In this document: positions 63,081-64,000 of the stretch, piece by piece
Position numbering within the stretch: position 1 is the stretch's first letter
Layout of the letters: each line of letters starts with the position of its first letter
Origin: Chitinophagaceae bacterium
GTDB lineage: Bacteria > Bacteroidota > Bacteroidia > Chitinophagales > Chitinophagaceae
Length of the DNA stretch: 64,000 nt
Direction: 5' to 3'
Assembly (NCBI GenBank): GCA_017307755.1
Contig: JAFKGQ010000021.1
Coordinates: forward strand, 62,001 to 126,000
Notes under the pieces: model-generated
The model's database searches: none
Told to the model about the DNA's origin: nothing
The model's input: only the letters and a program-made list of their open reading frames with translations
Position numbers and translations under genes: made by a program

Positions 63081-64000
63081 ATGAAAAAGATAAGATTCTT
63101 ACTGACCGCCTCATTATTATCGGCATCGATCCTGCATGCCCAGACAAAAAAGATATTTTCCGAATCCGCCACTGCAAAGGAGCAGCGCATGGCCTGGTGG
63201 ACGAACGACAGATTTGGGATGTTTATTCACTGGGGTATTTATTCCATGGCGGCAAGACATGAGTGGGTAAAGCATTACGAGCATATGACCAATGAGGAGT
63301 ACCAGAAGTATTTTGATCTTTTTAACCCCGACCAGTTCGAACCGTCCGTCTGGGCAAAACAAGCCAAGGCCGCGGGTATGAAATACGCGGTGCTCACTAC
63401 TAAACATCATGATGGATTTTGTCTTTTCGATTCGAAATACACAAATTATAAGGCCACCAATACCCCTGCTCACCGGGACCTGGTGAGGGAATATGTAAAT
63501 GCCTTCCGGGCGCAGGGGCTTAAGGTCGGCTTTTATTATTCACTGCTCGACTGGCACCATCCGGACTATACGATGGACGATGTTCATCCGCTGACCCAGA
63601 CAGATACGAGCCAGGCGAATTACGACCGGCTGAACAAAGGCCGGGATATGCGCAAGTACAGACAGTACCTTCGCGATCAGATCACCGAGCTATTGACAAA
63701 CTATGGGAAGATCGACGTCCTGTGGCTCGACTGGACCTGGGGCAAGGATGCCAGGCGTGGCAAACATGCGGAAGACTGGGGTGCTGTCGAATTATTAAAG
63801 CTGGTAAGACAGCTGCAGCCGGGTATCATTGTGAACAACCGGTTAGGGCTTGAGGACTATGCGGATGGCGGTGACTTTGTCACGCCCGAGCAGGTGTCGA
63901 CGGCAGAACTGGAGAAATATAAAGGCAAGACCTGGGAAACCTGTCAGACCTTTTCCGGCTCCTGGGGGTATTACCGGGATGAGAATACCTGGAAGTCCCA
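63081..64000 (+). CDS. GH29 alpha-L-fucosidase, truncated by window edge
   Basis: The first 306 codons of a GH29 alpha-L-fucosidase are present, with no stop before the window edge. A signal peptide ends near ILHAQ. GH29 landmarks follow in order: RFGMFIHWGIYS, AGMKYAVLTTKHHDGFCLFDS, GFYYSLLDWHHPDY and IDVLWLDWTWG, whose Asp217 (bases 63729-63731) is the likely nucleophile. The enzyme removes terminal fucose from glycans in the periplasm. It starts 112 bases after the adaptor gene; that gap shows no clear promoter. It probably opens another glycan-degrading gene group to the right. Confidence 0.93.
   Translation, partial: MKKIRFLLTASLLSASILHAQTKKIFSESATAKEQRMAWWTNDRFGMFIHWGIYSMAARHEWVKHYEHMTNEEYQKYFDLFNPDQFEPSVWAKQAKAAGMKYAVLTTKHHDGFCLFDSKYTNYKATNTPAHRDLVREYVNAFRAQGLKVGFYYSLLDWHHPDYTMDDVHPLTQTDTSQANYDRLNKGRDMRKYRQYLRDQITELLTNYGKIDVLWLDWTWGKDARRGKHAEDWGAVELLKLVRQLQPGIIVNNRLGLEDYADGGDFVTPEQVSTAELEKYKGKTWETCQTFSGSWGYYRDENTWKS

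Noticed and set aside
1..64000. CRISPR arrays, tRNA, rRNA, insertion sequences and large repeats
   Set aside because: None was seen on reading both strands. Similarity between the SusC, GH20 and GH109 copies is paralogy at protein level, not recent DNA repeats.

Overview
The window looks like chromosomal DNA of a Bacteroidota species, most plausibly a Chitinophagaceae-type glycan degrader. The support is three SusC/SusD outer-membrane pairs, an ECF sigma/FecR pair, a fused GldF-GldG ABC transporter, TAnnTTTG-type promoter boxes, few Shine-Dalgarno sequences, and many lipoprotein or Tat-type export signals. This placement is inferred from gene content, not from an rRNA or marker gene. I see no rRNA, tRNA, CRISPR array, insertion sequence or phage gene. 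No stretch longer than 300 bases lacks a gene.

Region A (1-15986, all minus strand) reads from right to left: ECF sigma factor, FecR anti-sigma factor, SusC with an STN signalling domain, SusD, ABC ATPase, GldF-GldG fusion, two tandem MutS-like ATPases without the mismatch-recognition domain, a Gfo/Idh/MocA oxidoreductase, and a DUF1080 protein cut by the window edge. From SusD to the second MutS-like gene the spacing is only 5-19 bases or a 4-base overlap, so a glycan-uptake system, an ABC transporter and twin MutS-like proteins appear to be co-transcribed.

Region B (16256-28527, plus) is a polysaccharide utilisation locus: SusC, SusD, a ConA-like lyase/lectin, a creatininase-family hydrolase, a GH20 hexosaminidase, a GH109-type alpha-N-acetylgalactosaminidase, a DapA/NanA-like aldolase and an M20 amidohydrolase. 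It is followed by a minus-strand transglutaminase/DUF4832 protein and a DeoR/AgaR-type repressor.

Region C (32085-41096, plus) carries a lipoprotein cytochrome c-sugar dehydrogenase, an EamA transporter, then AgaS, a PfkB kinase, a class II tagatose/fructose-bisphosphate aldolase, a lipoprotein amidohydrolase, an unusual Nramp-like transporter and an NAD-dependent epimerase. This is a GalNAc/galactosamine catabolic core. A shared TTTYRTTTY element lies before the first gene of B, before the DUF4832 gene, before the DeoR gene itself, before the dehydrogenase and before agaS, suggesting that one repressor links regions B and C.

Region D (41130-56936) has a minus-strand LacI regulator and a divergent eight-gene plus operon: GH109, NagB, GH20, SusC, SusD, a three-domain GH88-SGNH-amidohydrolase fusion, a hexuronate-type MFS transporter and a heparan-alpha-glucosaminide N-acetyltransferase-like membrane protein. 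Together B-D suggest use of glycans containing N-acetylhexosamine and uronic acid, such as glycosaminoglycan- or mucin-like material. No PL8 lyase or sulfatase is visible here, so the exact substrate is open.

Region E (56966-62968) is a heavy-metal efflux operon: a small exported protein, a CzcA-type RND pump fused to a TolC-like domain, and a CzcB-type adaptor. The window ends inside a GH29 alpha-L-fucosidase gene.
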